Shown: in pieces, positions 26,378 to 35,647 of the stretch
Layout of the letters: the number at the start of each line of letters is the position of its first letter
Position numbering within the stretch: position 1 is the first letter of the stretch
Source: an uncultured Pseudokineococcus sp.
GTDB lineage: Bacteria > Actinomycetota > Actinomycetes > Actinomycetales > Quadrisphaeraceae
Assembly (NCBI RefSeq): GCF_947495735.1
Contig: NZ_CANMAA010000002.1
Location: forward strand, 186,001 to 250,000
DNA length: 64,000 nucleotides
Direction of reading: 5' to 3'
Notes under the pieces: generated by a model
What the model saw: the letters and a program-made list of their open reading frames with translations, nothing else
Database searches by the model: none
Told to the model about the DNA's origin: nothing
Translations under genes and position numbers: made by a program

Positions 26378-27181
26378 TTGACCGCAGTGAAGAAGACGCT
26401 GGCGCTCTCGGCGGCTCTCGCCCTGACCGCTCTGCCCCTCGCCGGACCGGCCATGGCGGCGAGCAGCAGCTCGACCGAGCTGACCGGCACCCTGACCCAG
26501 CTCAACGACAGCGGTGCCACCGCCGACGTCAGCGGCACCGTCTCGGACGGCGAGCTGACCCTCACGATCACCCCGAGCGGCCTGCTCGAGAACGCGCCCC
26601 ACGCGCAGCACCTCCACCTCGGCGCGGCGAGCACGTGCCCCTCCAACGACACCGAGGGCTCGGGCGCCGACGGCGCCCTGCAGACCACGGACTCGTTCGG
26701 CGACTACGGCCCCATCGGCATCTCGCTGACCACCGAGGGCGACTACTCCTCCGACAGCGGCCTCGCCGTCGACCGGTTCCCCCTCGGCAACGCCGAGTAC
26801 GACCGGACCTTCGAGATCTCCGACGAGGTCGCCCAGCAGATCCTCGACGGCGAGGGCGTCGTCGTGATCCACGGCGTGGACCAGAACGGCAGCGGGACCT
26901 ACGACGGCGACGTCATGTCCGACCTGGACCCGACGCTGCCCGAGGAGGCCACCAACCTGGCCGCCTGCGGCACGCTCGACGTCGTGACGGCCGTCGCCGC
27001 CGAGTCCGAGTCCGGTTCCGAGGACGCTCCCGAGATGACCATGCCGCAGGGCGGCGCGGACACCGGCGTCGGCGGGACCGCTGGTGGCGACAGCCTCCTG
27101 GTCGCGGGCGGCGCAGCCGTCGTCGCCGCTGGTGCGGCGGGCCTCGTGTGGAGCCGTCGTCGCGCGGGCGAGCGCGGCTGA
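26378..27181 (+). CDS. Secreted, cell-surface CHRD-domain protein
   Basis: 267 residues with a Sec signal peptide (basic start, hydrophobic core, cleavage near GPAMAAS), a CHRD-like domain (LTGTLTQLNDSGATADVSGT, HAQHLHLGAAS, VVVIHGVDQNGSGTYDG), and a C-terminal Gly-rich MPQGGADTGVGG motif, helix and Arg tail. That tail resembles substrates of the class F-like sortases of high-GC actinobacteria rather than canonical LPxTG; this is inference. TTG at 26378 is favoured as the start because GGAGGA lies 7 nt upstream; a GTG nine bases later is possible. CHRD proteins have no defined enzymatic role. Confidence 0.75.
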   Translation: MTAVKKTLALSAALALTALPLAGPAMAASSSSTELTGTLTQLNDSGATADVSGTVSDGELTLTITPSGLLENAPHAQHLHLGAASTCPSNDTEGSGADGALQTTDSFGDYGPIGISLTTEGDYSSDSGLAVDRFPLGNAEYDRTFEISDEVAQQILDGEGVVVIHGVDQNGSGTYDGDVMSDLDPTLPEEATNLAACGTLDVVTAVAAESESGSEDAPEMTMPQGGADTGVGGTAGGDSLLVAGGAAVVAAGAAGLVWSRRRAGERG

Positions 27182-27210
27182 CCCCAGCTCCACCTCGATG
27201 TGACGACCTC

Positions 27211-27248
27211 GGCGGCCGCACCGTCCGTCCCAGGACGGTCCGGCCGCC
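27211..27248 (+). terminator. Hairpin terminator after the CHRD gene
   Basis: Bases 27211-27226 and 27233-27248 form a 16-bp stem with one mismatch and a 6-nt loop, 30 nt beyond the stop. Confidence 0.65.
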
Positions 27249-27405
27249 GGGGTCGTGCATCCCCGGCTGCGGGCGCCGTGGTCGTGGGCGCCTTCGTCAT
27301 GGGCGCTGCCCTCAGGCGCGACTGACGGACGAGCGGCCCGGCGAGCCCACCGCACCCGGCCCCCGCCGCCGCCCGCGCAGCACCGGTCCTCCCCGGCGCC
27401 GGCCG

Positions 27406-29646
27406 TCAGGGCACCGGGAGCACCTCGTGAACCCGCCACGTGCCCTCCTCCTGGACGAGCCGCAGCCGCGCTGCGACCTCCTCGCCCCGGGGCACGCGGG
27501 CCAGGACCTGGCCGCCGTCGGAGACGAGCTCGTGCGCAGAGGTGCGCACGACGACGTCGACCGCGGCCGCACCGGGCCCCGGAGCCGGGGCGGGTGAGGC
27601 CCGGAGGACCTCCGTCTGTAGGCCCGCAAGCCTCGCTCCCCGGCGGGTGAGCTCCGCCAGCCCGGCCAGGTCCTCCTCGAGCGCCGGCGACCCCGACGCC
27701 GAGGCGCGCGCGAGCGGCGCCGCGTCCCGGGTCGCGAAAGCCCGGCTGCGCAGCCCCGCGAGCACCCGGACGGCAGCCACCGGGTCGGAACCGGCCAGCA
27801 CCGCCTCGTCCTCGGCGGTCCCGGCGTCCGAGGCCTCGGGCCCCGACGCCCCGGGCCCCGACGCCCCGGGCCCCGACGCCTCGGGCCCCGACGCCTCGAA
27901 GCCCGAGGCAGCGGGCTCCGGCGCCGTGCGCAGGCCGCCGTCCTCGGCGGACACCGGGCTCGCCGGGTCCTGCGGGGCTCCCCCCTCCCCCGCGGTGCCC
28001 GCGCCCGTGGAGCCGTCGGCGGTGCCGGCCGCGCCCCGCCGTGGGGCGTCGGCATCCGGCACGGGCCGCTCCTGCGCCGCCGGTGCCGCAGCGCCCGGCC
28101 GCAGGCCCGGGTCCAGGAGCGGGAGGACCAGCACGAGGAGCACCGCAGCGGCGAGGGCGCCCACGACCGCCAGCACCGAGGTGCCCGCGGCGAGCCGGCG
28201 ACCGCCCTCGCCGCGCACGCGGCGCCGCGCCCCCGAGGCCTCCGGCTCGTGCCCCGCGCCGTCGTCCAGCACGGTGCCGGCCCACGCGCCCGACCCGGCC
28301 CGCGACTGCTCTCCGGCCTCAGCACCGGCCTCGTCCCCGCGGCGCCCCGACCGCGGGACCCCCGACCGGCGGACCAGGCCCAGGCGCCGGCGCGCCCGCG
28401 AGATGGGCGGGTGCTCGTCGAGGGAGGTGCGCCAGGCCTCCGGCTGCTGCGCGGCCGCGCGGACGCGGTGGGTGATGACCTCGTCCGGCGGGGCGGAGGG
28501 GTCGGTCGGCACCAGCCGCACCGGCTCCGCCTCGGCGCTCTCCCACGCCCGGCGGGCCAGGTCCCGCGCGTCCGGACGACGGGAGGGGTCCGGCTCGAGG
28601 CAGTCCTCGACGAGGTCGACGAGGTCGCGCGGGACGTCGGGCCGCAGCGTGACGAGCGGCGGGCGCTGCGAGGACGGCCCCGGCACCAGCGCGGTGAGCG
28701 CGTGCCAGGCGCAGGCGCCGAGGGCGTGCACGTCCCCCTCCGCGGTGGCGGGGCCGCCGGCGGCCCGCAGCTCGTCGGCGTAGCCGGGCGTGAGCTCGAG
28801 CAGGACCTCCGGGACCGGGCTGGGGGGTTCGCCCGCCGTCCCGCAGGCGACCAGTCCGGCGGTGCCGAGGTCCGCCAGGAGGGGACGGCCGTCCTCGGCG
28901 AACAGGACGTTCCCCGGTGAGACGTCGCCGTGGACCACCCCGGTGGCGTGCAGGCCCGCGAGCACGCCCGCCAGGGGCACGAGCACGGTGACCACCTCCC
29001 CGGGGTCGAGAGCCCCGCGCTCCGCCACGAGGGCGGCGAGGCTGGCGCCCGGGGCGTGGTCGAGGACCAGGACCGGGCGAGGGCGGGCCTCGTCGGTCTG
29101 GGCCAGGCCGCGCAGGCGCACGAGGTGGGGGTCGTCGAGCGCCGCCAGCAGCGCGGCCTCCCCCTCCAGGCGCTGGCGGGCGGCCGCGTCCGCGGCCACC
29201 GACCCCCGCAGCACCTTGAGCGCTGCGGCGTCGCCGGAGGCCACCTCGCGCGCCCGCCACACCTCTCCCGACCCGCCGCGCCCGAGGAAGCGCTCGACCT
29301 CCCAGCCGGGCACCCGCGGCGGCTCCCCGCGCAGGCCCTGCGCCGAGACGCCCTCCGCCGCGACGGCCCCGGCGACGGCCCCGGCCCCGGCCCCGGCCCC
29401 GGCCCCGGCCCCGGCCCCGGCCCCAAGGCTCCCTCGCGCGAGGTCCGGCGCCCCCGGCGCCGCGAGCGGCCACGAGGAGGGCAGCGCGCTGCCGACGTCC
29501 TCGAGCGCCTCCCACCAGGGCGCGCCCGACGCCCCGCCCGACCCTCCGCCGTCGCCCGACCGACCTCCCTCCCCCGACCGGCCTCCCTCGCCCGACCGGC
29601 CTCCCTCGCCCGACCGGGCGCCACCCGCTGCATGTCGTCCCGCCAC
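27406..29646 (-). CDS. Membrane Ser/Thr protein kinase with low-complexity regions
   Basis: 746 residues from GTG 29646 (start uncertain). N-terminus: repeats of SGEGGR (about 12-35) and a Gly-Ala run (about 75-90). Kinase domain about 115-350: Gly loop LGRGGSGEVW (122-128), Lys144 in AALKVL, catalytic loop HGDVSPGNVLF (HRD changed to HGD) and DLGTAG in place of DFG. Then an Arg-rich linker, one membrane helix (VLAVVGALAAAVLLVLVLPL), an extracellular Ser/Gly/Pro/Glu repeat (SGPEA/SGPGA) and a C-terminal domain ending with RLRLVQEEGTWRVHEV that may sense a ligand. Catalytic Asp and Asn are kept, so activity is possible. Target unknown. Confidence 0.75.
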   Translation of the reverse strand: MAGRHAAGGARSGEGGRSGEGGRSGEGGRSGDGGGSGGASGAPWWEALEDVGSALPSSWPLAAPGAPDLARGSLGAGAGAGAGAGAGAGAVAGAVAAEGVSAQGLRGEPPRVPGWEVERFLGRGGSGEVWRAREVASGDAAALKVLRGSVAADAAARQRLEGEAALLAALDDPHLVRLRGLAQTDEARPRPVLVLDHAPGASLAALVAERGALDPGEVVTVLVPLAGVLAGLHATGVVHGDVSPGNVLFAEDGRPLLADLGTAGLVACGTAGEPPSPVPEVLLELTPGYADELRAAGGPATAEGDVHALGACAWHALTALVPGPSSQRPPLVTLRPDVPRDLVDLVEDCLEPDPSRRPDARDLARRAWESAEAEPVRLVPTDPSAPPDEVITHRVRAAAQQPEAWRTSLDEHPPISRARRRLGLVRRSGVPRSGRRGDEAGAEAGEQSRAGSGAWAGTVLDDGAGHEPEASGARRRVRGEGGRRLAAGTSVLAVVGALAAAVLLVLVLPLLDPGLRPGAAAPAAQERPVPDADAPRRGAAGTADGSTGAGTAGEGGAPQDPASPVSAEDGGLRTAPEPAASGFEASGPEASGPGASGPGASGPEASDAGTAEDEAVLAGSDPVAAVRVLAGLRSRAFATRDAAPLARASASGSPALEEDLAGLAELTRRGARLAGLQTEVLRASPAPAPGPGAAAVDVVVRTSAHELVSDGGQVLARVPRGEEVAARLRLVQEEGTWRVHEVLPVP
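27838..27897. repeat. 15-bp in-frame tandem repeat in the kinase gene
   Basis: Four 15-nt units (GGGCCCCGACGCCCC or CTC variant) encode SGPGA/SGPEA pentapeptides in the extracellular stalk. The unit length keeps the reading frame, so copy number could vary without breaking the gene. Confidence 0.8.
29377..29424. repeat. Six-bp GGCCCC microsatellite in the kinase gene
   Basis: Eight uninterrupted GGCCCC units encode a Gly-Ala run before the kinase domain. Slippage here would change linker length by two residues per unit. Confidence 0.9.
29561..29617. repeat. 18-bp in-frame tandem repeat in the kinase N-terminus
   Basis: About three copies of CGGCCTCCCTCGCCCGAC (first copy diverged) encode SGEGGR hexapeptides on the minus strand. 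Confidence 0.8.
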
Positions 29647-29806
29647 CCCGGCAGTGCAGCGCGGACGGGGGTGGTCCCGCAGGGGTCGTCCACAGGCCCC
29701 GTCGGGTCCACCGGCCGCGCAGGTCAGCGCGCCCCCGCGAGAGTCCCGCGAGTCCCGCCTGCACGCCGTCGGCCGGGCGGCCCGCGGCTGCGCCACGATG
29801 CTCCCC

Positions 29807-30547
29807 ATGACTGCTGACGCCCCGACGATCGTCGCCACCTCCGGGGGCCTGCGCCCCGGGAGCCGCACCCGCCTGGAGTGGTCCGGGCTCGTCCACCACG
29901 CCGTCGACCTGGCCGGCGTGAGCGGCCGGGCGCCGCGCCTCGTGCACGTCGGCACCGCCGGCGGCGACCAGCGGTGGTTCCAGGCCGAGCTGTCCGAGGC
30001 CGCGCGCGTCGCGGGCTTCGACCTCACCCACCTCAACCTCTTCCCCATGCCCTCGGTCGCCGACCCCGCCGAGCTGCTGGCCTCGGCCGACGTCGTCTGG
30101 GTCGGCGGCGGGAGCGTCGCCGGGCTGCTGGCGATGTGGCGCCTGCACGAGCTCGCCGGCGCCTTCCGCGCCGCGTGGGAGGCCGGCGTCGTCCTCGCGG
30201 GGGTGAGCGCCGGGTCCCTGTGCTGGCACGTCGGCGGGCCGACCGACTCCTTCGGGCCCGACCTGCGGCTCGTCACCGACGGGCTGGCGCTGCTGCCCTA
30301 CGGCAACGGCGTCCACTACGACTCCGAGGCCGGGCGCCGGCCGCTGGTGCAGCGGTCCGTGGCCGCCGGGGACCTGCCCCTGACCTACTGCACCGACGAC
30401 GGCGTCGGGCTCGTCTACCGCGGCACCGAGCTCGTGGAGGCCGTCACCGACGTCGCCGGCAAGGGCGCCTACCGCGTCGAGCGCGACGCCACCGGCGCGG
30501 TGCCCCGGGCGGTGGAGACGCGCCTCGACCCGCGGCTGCTCGGCTGA
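29807..30547 (+). CDS. Peptidase E (S51 family) type serine peptidase
   Basis: 246 residues. It begins with PTIVATSGG, typical of S51 proteins. The nucleophile is the Ser of GVSAGSLCWH, preceded by VWVGGGSVAGLL, and later parts include DGLALLPYGNGVHYDSE with the His/Asp region. Family members cleave Asp-X dipeptides or are cyanophycinase-like. ATG 29807 and the in-frame ATG 29798 are both possible. Divergent from the kinase gene; convergent with the Gfo/Idh/MocA gene. Confidence 0.8.
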   Translation: MTADAPTIVATSGGLRPGSRTRLEWSGLVHHAVDLAGVSGRAPRLVHVGTAGGDQRWFQAELSEAARVAGFDLTHLNLFPMPSVADPAELLASADVVWVGGGSVAGLLAMWRLHELAGAFRAAWEAGVVLAGVSAGSLCWHVGGPTDSFGPDLRLVTDGLALLPYGNGVHYDSEAGRRPLVQRSVAAGDLPLTYCTDDGVGLVYRGTELVEAVTDVAGKGAYRVERDATGAVPRAVETRLDPRLLG

Positions 30548-30588
30548 CGGAGGCCGGAAGAGCGTCGTCCAGCGACCCTGCTGACCGC

Positions 30589-30623
30589 GAGCCCGGGGGA
30601 CGCGCTCCCCGGGGGGAGGGCTC
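30589..30623. terminator. Hairpin between converging peptidase E and oxidoreductase genes
   Basis: GAGCCC (30589-30594) pairs with GGGCTC (30618-30623), and an inner GGGGA pairs with TCCCC around a CGCGC loop, with a bulge. It could end the plus-strand transcript; it overlaps the last bases of the oppositely oriented gene. Confidence 0.5.
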
Positions 30624-31671
30624 AGACGGCGGGCGTCTCCACGGCGACCACGCGGCCCTCCTCGGCGCTGACCCGCGCCGCGTCCACCACCGCGAGCACG
30701 TGCACGGCGTCGACCGGGTCGACCGGGACCGGCCCCTCGCCGCGCACCGCCTGGGCGACGGCCCGGTAGTAGTCGGCGTGGCCACCCGGCGCGGTGGCGA
30801 CGCGCTCGCGCTCGGGGGCCCGGACCAGCCACCCGGTGTGCCCCGCGTCGTCGTCGAGGTCCCCGGCGAAGCCGGACGCCTCCCCCTCGAAGGAGACGAC
30901 GACGTACGCGCCGCGGGTGCCGAGCACGCGGGTCCGCGGGCCGGGGGCGCCGGCGGCGCTGACGGCCGAGAGGTGGCTGCGCACCCCGCCGGCGTGGCGC
31001 AGCGCGAGGAAGGTCGTGTCCTCCGCCGGGGTGAGCTGGGCCGACACCTCGGCGTAGACCGACTCGACGGGCCCGAGGAGCTGGACGGCCGAGTCGACGA
31101 GGTGGGTCTGCAGGTCCAGCAGCAGACCCCCGCCCTCGGCGGGCGGGGCGCTCTCGCGCCAGCGGTCCTTGGGCACGGGGCGCCAGCGCTCCCAGCGCCG
31201 CTCGAGGCGCACCACGTCGCCGAGCTCGCCCGAGGCCAGGAGCGCGGCCAGGGTGCGCTGCTCGTCGTCCCAGCGCCGGTTCTGGAACACCGTGAGCAGC
31301 GCCCCGGCGTCGCGCGCCGCCCGCACCACCCGCGCGGCGCCGGCGGCGTCGACCGCCAGCGGCTTGTCGACGACCACGGGTCGCCCGGCCTCGACGCAGG
31401 CGAGCGCCTGCTCCTCGTGGACCCCCGAGGGGGAGGCCAGGACGACGACGTCGACTCCGTCAGGACCGGTCCCGGCCTCCAGCACCGCCGCGAGGTCGTC
31501 CACGACGCGGGCGCCGGGGAGCTCCTCGGCCACCGCCGCCCGACGCTCGGGGCTCCCCGTCGCCACGAGCGCCACCTCGAGACCCGCCTCGCGCAGCAGC
31601 GGGGCGTGGATGCCCCGGCCCGCGCTGCCGTAGCCCACGAGGGCGACGCGCACCGGCGCCCCGGCGCTCAC
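30622..31671 (-). CDS. Gfo/Idh/MocA-family oxidoreductase
   Basis: 349 residues, NAD(P)-dependent sugar/inositol-type dehydrogenase. N-terminal Rossmann motif VALVGYGSAGRGIHAPLL, then VVLASPSGVHEEQA, the catalytic-type Lys in VVVDKPLAVDA (EKP-like, here DKP), and in the C-terminal domain GGGLLLDLQTHLVDSAVQLLG (His of the family active site). A long N-terminal frame to 31845 is ignored in favour of GTG 31671. No sugar genes adjoin it, so substrate is open. Confidence 0.87.
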   Translation of the reverse strand: MSAGAPVRVALVGYGSAGRGIHAPLLREAGLEVALVATGSPERRAAVAEELPGARVVDDLAAVLEAGTGPDGVDVVVLASPSGVHEEQALACVEAGRPVVVDKPLAVDAAGAARVVRAARDAGALLTVFQNRRWDDEQRTLAALLASGELGDVVRLERRWERWRPVPKDRWRESAPPAEGGGLLLDLQTHLVDSAVQLLGPVESVYAEVSAQLTPAEDTTFLALRHAGGVRSHLSAVSAAGAPGPRTRVLGTRGAYVVVSFEGEASGFAGDLDDDAGHTGWLVRAPERERVATAPGGHADYYRAVAQAVRGEGPVPVDPVDAVHVLAVVDAARVSAEEGRVVAVETPAV

Positions 31672-31893
31672 AGCCTGTCCTCCGCGCGGGCTGCGCGCCG
31701 GCGGGGAGGCGGGGCGAGGTGGGTCGTCACGGTGGCGATCCTGCCGGGATCGCGCCCGTCCGCACCACTCCGGGAGGCCCTCCCGACCCCCGCGCTGACC
31801 ACGGCGGGCGACCCCGCTGAGCCACCGGGAGGCCGTCGGCCCCACGGCAGCAGCGGCGAGCGCTCACCGGTGGTCGTCGAGGGCGCTCCCGGG

Positions 31894-32292
31894 TCAGCCG
31901 CGCTCGAGCAGCGACCTCAGGGACTCCAGGTCGGCCAGGACCGCCCGGCAGTCCCGGTCGTGCTCCTCCTCGCTCGTCCCCGCGCGGTGGCGGACGGTGA
32001 AGACCACCTCGCAGTGCTGCCCGTCGGGGATGACGCGCAGCGGGTTGAGGACCCGCTCACCGCTGGGGAGCGTGACGGTGTGGTCGAGGACGCCGAGGTC
32101 GTTGGGAGGAGTCGGGTCCACGCGCACACGGCCCATGGGGGAGTCGGCGAACCAGTGGTCGCCGTCCTGCACGACGGTGCTCCGGGCCAGGCCCGCCGCC
32201 CAGGCCGGGAGGTGGGTGAGGTCGGCGGCGTAGGCGTACACCGCCTCCGCAGGGGCGGCGATGACGACGCTGAGGTGGCGCGACGGCCTCAT
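31894..32292 (-). CDS. SRPBCC (START-like) ligand-binding protein
   Basis: 132 residues with a polyketide cyclase/START-type fold pattern: [20 protein letters not shown] near the start (helix-grip entry), then [13 protein letters not shown] and a C-terminal helix [18 protein letters not shown]. Start ATG 32292. Such small proteins bind hydrophobic ligands; none is suggested by neighbours. It is divergent from lipB across about 150 bp. Confidence 0.78.
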   Translation of the reverse strand: MRPSRHLSVVIAAPAEAVYAYAADLTHLPAWAAGLARSTVVQDGDHWFADSPMGRVRVDPTPPNDLGVLDHTVTLPSGERVLNPLRVIPDGQHCEVVFTVRHRAGTSEEEHDRDCRAVLADLESLRSLLERG

Positions 32293-32440
32293 GGCCGGGG
32301 ACCGTAGCCCCGACCGGCCCGGACCGGGGCGACTCGGTGCTCCGGTGCGAGGACCGCTGGTCGCCCCCGGGCGAGCCGCGAGCCCCGAGCACGCGCCGAG
32401 GCCCGGCACCGGTGGCGCCGACCGGGCGTACCGTCGCGCC

Positions 32441-33130
32441 ATGCGCTTCGAGCACGTGGGGTTCGGGTCCGACGCCGTGGAGTACCGCCGGGGGTGGGAG
32501 CTGCAGCGCGCGGCCCACGTCGAGGTCGTGGCGGGTGCCGAGGACGTCGTGCTGCTGCTGGAGCACGAGGCCGTCTACACCGCCGGCAAGCGGACCCTGG
32601 ACTCCGAGCGGCCCTTCGACGGCACGCCCGTCGTCGACGTCGACCGCGGAGGCAAGATCACCTGGCACGGGCCGGGGCAGCTGGTCGGCTACCCGATCAC
32701 CCGCCTGCCGGACCCGGTCGACGTCGTCGCCTACGTGCGGCGCCTGGAGCAGGTGCTCATCGACGCCTGCGCCGACCTCGGCCTGGCCACCGAGCGCGTC
32801 GAGGGCCGCAGCGGCGTGTGGGTGCGCGGGGACGGCTCGGGACTGCCGGGCCGGCGCGACCGGAAGGTCGGGGCCATCGGCATCCGCGTGGCGCAGGGCG
32901 TGACCATGCACGGCTTCGCGCTCAACTGCGACAACGTCCTCGACGGCTTCGGCGGGATCGTGCCCTGCGGCATCCCGGACGCCGACGTCACGACGCTGTC
33001 GGGCGAGCTGGGCCGACCGCTGGCCGTGGCCGACGCCCTGCCCGTCGTCGAGCGGCACCTGGCACGCACCCTGCCCGTGCCGCCCCGCGAGCGCGCCGAG
33101 CGCCCCCAGCCCGCCGCCGCCGGCGTCTGA
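32441..33130 (+). CDS. lipB: Octanoyl-[acyl carrier protein]:protein N-octanoyltransferase
   Basis: First step of lipoate synthesis: moves octanoyl from ACP to lipoyl-domain Lys residues (for example SucB Lys43/177). 229 residues from ATG 32441. Motifs: [36 protein letters not shown] followed by [20 protein letters not shown] (catalytic Lys), and [17 protein letters not shown] (catalytic Cys). In related genomes lipB immediately precedes lipA; here an LLM oxidoreductase, a serine hydrolase and a repeat array separate them. Confidence 0.95.
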   Translation: MRFEHVGFGSDAVEYRRGWELQRAAHVEVVAGAEDVVLLLEHEAVYTAGKRTLDSERPFDGTPVVDVDRGGKITWHGPGQLVGYPITRLPDPVDVVAYVRRLEQVLIDACADLGLATERVEGRSGVWVRGDGSGLPGRRDRKVGAIGIRVAQGVTMHGFALNCDNVLDGFGGIVPCGIPDADVTTLSGELGRPLAVADALPVVERHLARTLPVPPRERAERPQPAAAGV

Positions 33131-33154
33131 CCGCAGCGGCGGGCCGGACCGGCG

Positions 33155-34090
33155 TCAGAGCGCGGCGACCTGCGGCAGGACCTGCTCGGCGACCAGTTCG
33201 AGGTGGTCGAGGTCGGACAGGTCGAGGAACTGGACGTACGTGCGCTGGGAGCCCACGGCGGCGTAGCGGCCGAGCTTCTCGACGACCTCGTCGGGCGTTC
33301 CGGCCAGGCCGTTCGCGCGCAGCTCCTCGACGTCGCGGCCGACGGCGGCGGCGCGGCGGGCGACCTCGGCGTCGTCGCGTCCCACGCACGCCACCAGGGC
33401 GCTGGACCACGTGAGCTCGCCGGAGTCCCGGCCCGCCTCGGCGCAGGCGTCGCGCACGCGCCCGAACTGGGTGCGCACGTCCTCCACCGAGCCGAAGGGC
33501 AGGTTGAACTCGGTGGCGTGGCGGGCGGCGAGCGCGGGGGTGCGCTTCTTGCCGCCGCCGCCGACGACGACGGGCACGCGCTCCTGGGCGGGCTTGGGCA
33601 GCGCCGGGGAGTCGACCAGCTCGTAGTGCTCCCCGCTGAAGGAGAACGTCTCTCCCGCAGGGGTCCCGAGCAGACCCGTGACGACGGCCAGCTGCTCGGC
33701 GTAGCGGTCGAAGCGCCCGCGCACGTCGGGGAACGGGATGCCGTAGGCCCGGTGCTCCTCGGCGTACCAGCCGGCCCCGAGGCCGAGCTCGACCCGACCG
33801 CCGGACATCTGGTCGACCTGGGCCACCTGGATGGCCAGCACGCCCGGGTGCCGGAAGGTGGCCGAGGACACGAGCGTGCCGAGGCGGATGGTGGAGGTCT
33901 CCCGGGCCAGGCCGGCCAGCGTCGTCCAGGCGTCGGTGGGCCCGGGCAGCCCGTCGCCGTCGCCCATCACGAGGTAGTGGTCGGAGCGGAAGAAGGCGTC
34001 GTAGCCGGCCGCCTCGGCGGTGCGGGCGACGGCGAGGAGGTCGTCGTAGGTGGCGCCCTGCTGGGGCTCGGTGAACACGCGGAGATCCAT
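33155..34090 (-). CDS. LLM-class F420-dependent oxidoreductase
   Basis: 311 residues, luciferase-like TIM-barrel fold as used by coenzyme F420 enzymes of actinobacteria. Features: AAGYDAFFRSDHYLVMGDGD, TSTIRLGTLVSSATFRHPGV, GRVELGLGAGWYAEEHRAYGI and PVVVGGGGKKRTPALAARHA. ATG 34090 (MDLRVF) is preferred; ATG 34099 is also in frame. It ends 24 bp from the lipB stop, convergent. The divergent serine hydrolase starts only about 19 bp away. Confidence 0.87.
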   Translation of the reverse strand: MDLRVFTEPQQGATYDDLLAVARTAEAAGYDAFFRSDHYLVMGDGDGLPGPTDAWTTLAGLARETSTIRLGTLVSSATFRHPGVLAIQVAQVDQMSGGRVELGLGAGWYAEEHRAYGIPFPDVRGRFDRYAEQLAVVTGLLGTPAGETFSFSGEHYELVDSPALPKPAQERVPVVVGGGGKKRTPALAARHATEFNLPFGSVEDVRTQFGRVRDACAEAGRDSGELTWSSALVACVGRDDAEVARRAAAVGRDVEELRANGLAGTPDEVVEKLGRYAAVGSQRTYVQFLDLSDLDHLELVAEQVLPQVAAL

Positions 34091-34109
34091 GGGCGCCATC
34101 CTGGCGCCT

Positions 34110-35564
34110 GTGACGGACTCATCGCAGACCACCTCCCCCGCCGCACCGACCGCTGCCGCAGCGCCGCCCGCGCTGAGGGACGCCACCGCCGACCGGCTGC
34201 TCCACCTGCTGGCGCGCGAGCAGGTGGAGCGGCGCCTGCCGTCGGTCGTGGCCGGGCTCGTGCGCGACGGGCAGCTGCTCTGGTGGGGAGCCCGCGGCAG
34301 CGCCGCCGAGCCGGGCGCCGCGCCGGCGCCCCCGGCGCCCACCACGCGCTACCGCATCGGCTCCATCACCAAGAGCCTCGTGGCGACGGCCGTGATGCGC
34401 GCCCACGACGACGGCCTCGTAGGCCTCGAGGACCCGGTGGGGCAGCACCTGCCCGAGCTCGGTGACGGGCGCGGCGACGTCGGCGCGCTGACCGTCGGCC
34501 AGCTGCTGGGCCAGGCCTCCGGCCTGCAGGCCGAGAACGACGGCGCCGGGCCCTGGTGGGAGCGCAGCCCCGGCGGCGACTGGGCCGCCCTGGCCCCGGC
34601 CCTGACCGCCGACGCCCGCCGGCACCGCCCCGGGCACCGCTTCCACTACTCCAACACCGGCTTCGCCGTCCTCGGCGAGCTGCTCGCCCGGCTGCGCGGC
34701 CGTCCCTGGCACGAGGTCGTGCGCGGCGACGTCCTCGAGCCGCTCGGCATGTCGCGCGCGGGCCTGCGCCGCGACGCCGACTCGGCGCCCGGCCTGGCCG
34801 TCCACCCCTGGGCGGACGTCGTCCTGCCCGAGCCCGAGCACGACGCCGGGGCGATGGCCCCGGCCGGCCAGGTGTGGGCCACGGTGCCCGACCTCGCCCG
34901 CTTCGCCGCCCTGCTCGCCGGCACGGCCGGCGTCGACGTCGTCCGCCCGGAGACGCTGGCGCTCATGCGCGAGGCCCAGGTCGTCGACGATCCGCGCACC
35001 GGGGCCTGGGCCAGCGGCTACGGCCTCGGCCTGCAGCTGTGGAACGCCGGCGGTCGTCGCCTGGTCGGCCACAGCGGCTCCATGCCCGGCTTCGTCGCGA
35101 TGCTCCAGGTGGACGCCGCCTCCGGGGACGGCGTCGTCGCGATGACCAACTCCACGACGGGCTTCGGCGACCTCGCCACCCGCCTTCTCGACGTCCTCGC
35201 CGAGGCCGAGCCGCGGCTGCCGGCGGCGTGGGCGCCCCGCGCCGTCCCTCCGGAGGTGCTCGAGCTCGTCGGCCCCTGGTACTGGGGGCCCTCGCCGCTC
35301 GTGGTGCGCGCCGAGGAGGGCGGGTTCCTCCTCGAGGGCCTCGGGCGCCCCTCCCGCTCGTCCCGCTTCCGCCCCTCCCCCGCCGGTGACGGCACCTGGG
35401 TGGGCCTGGACGCCTACTACGCCGGGGAGCGGCTGCGCGTGCTCCGCGGCGCCGACGGCGCGCCGTCGCACCTGGACCTCGCGAGCTTCCGCCTCACGCG
35501 CACGCCCTACGACCCGGCCGCCGACGTCCCCGGCGGCGTGGACGAGGGCGGCTGGCGCGCCTGA
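34110..35564 (+). CDS. Serine hydrolase of the beta-lactamase/class C-like (S12) family
   Basis: 484 residues. Penicillin-binding-like active site: Ser-x-x-Lys in GSITKSLVATAV, Tyr-x-Asn in HYSNTGFAVLGELLA, and HSGSMPGFVAM as the third motif. A C-terminal ~150-residue domain (from GPWYWGPSPLVV) resembles the small domain added to many S12 esterases. No clear signal peptide, so cytosolic esterase or D-aminopeptidase-like action is more likely than cell-wall work. GTG 34110 leaves just 19 bp to the divergent LLM gene; the real start may be downstream. Confidence 0.83.
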   Translation: MTDSSQTTSPAAPTAAAAPPALRDATADRLLHLLAREQVERRLPSVVAGLVRDGQLLWWGARGSAAEPGAAPAPPAPTTRYRIGSITKSLVATAVMRAHDDGLVGLEDPVGQHLPELGDGRGDVGALTVGQLLGQASGLQAENDGAGPWWERSPGGDWAALAPALTADARRHRPGHRFHYSNTGFAVLGELLARLRGRPWHEVVRGDVLEPLGMSRAGLRRDADSAPGLAVHPWADVVLPEPEHDAGAMAPAGQVWATVPDLARFAALLAGTAGVDVVRPETLALMREAQVVDDPRTGAWASGYGLGLQLWNAGGRRLVGHSGSMPGFVAMLQVDAASGDGVVAMTNSTTGFGDLATRLLDVLAEAEPRLPAAWAPRAVPPEVLELVGPWYWGPSPLVVRAEEGGFLLEGLGRPSRSSRFRPSPAGDGTWVGLDAYYAGERLRVLRGADGAPSHLDLASFRLTRTPYDPAADVPGGVDEGGWRA

Positions 35565-35647
35565 CCGGCGCCGCACCCGGCGTCGTGCCCGGCGTCGGGT
35601 GCCTGGGGCCGTGCGGTGCCTCCGGCGCGTGGGCTCGCTCGCTCTTC

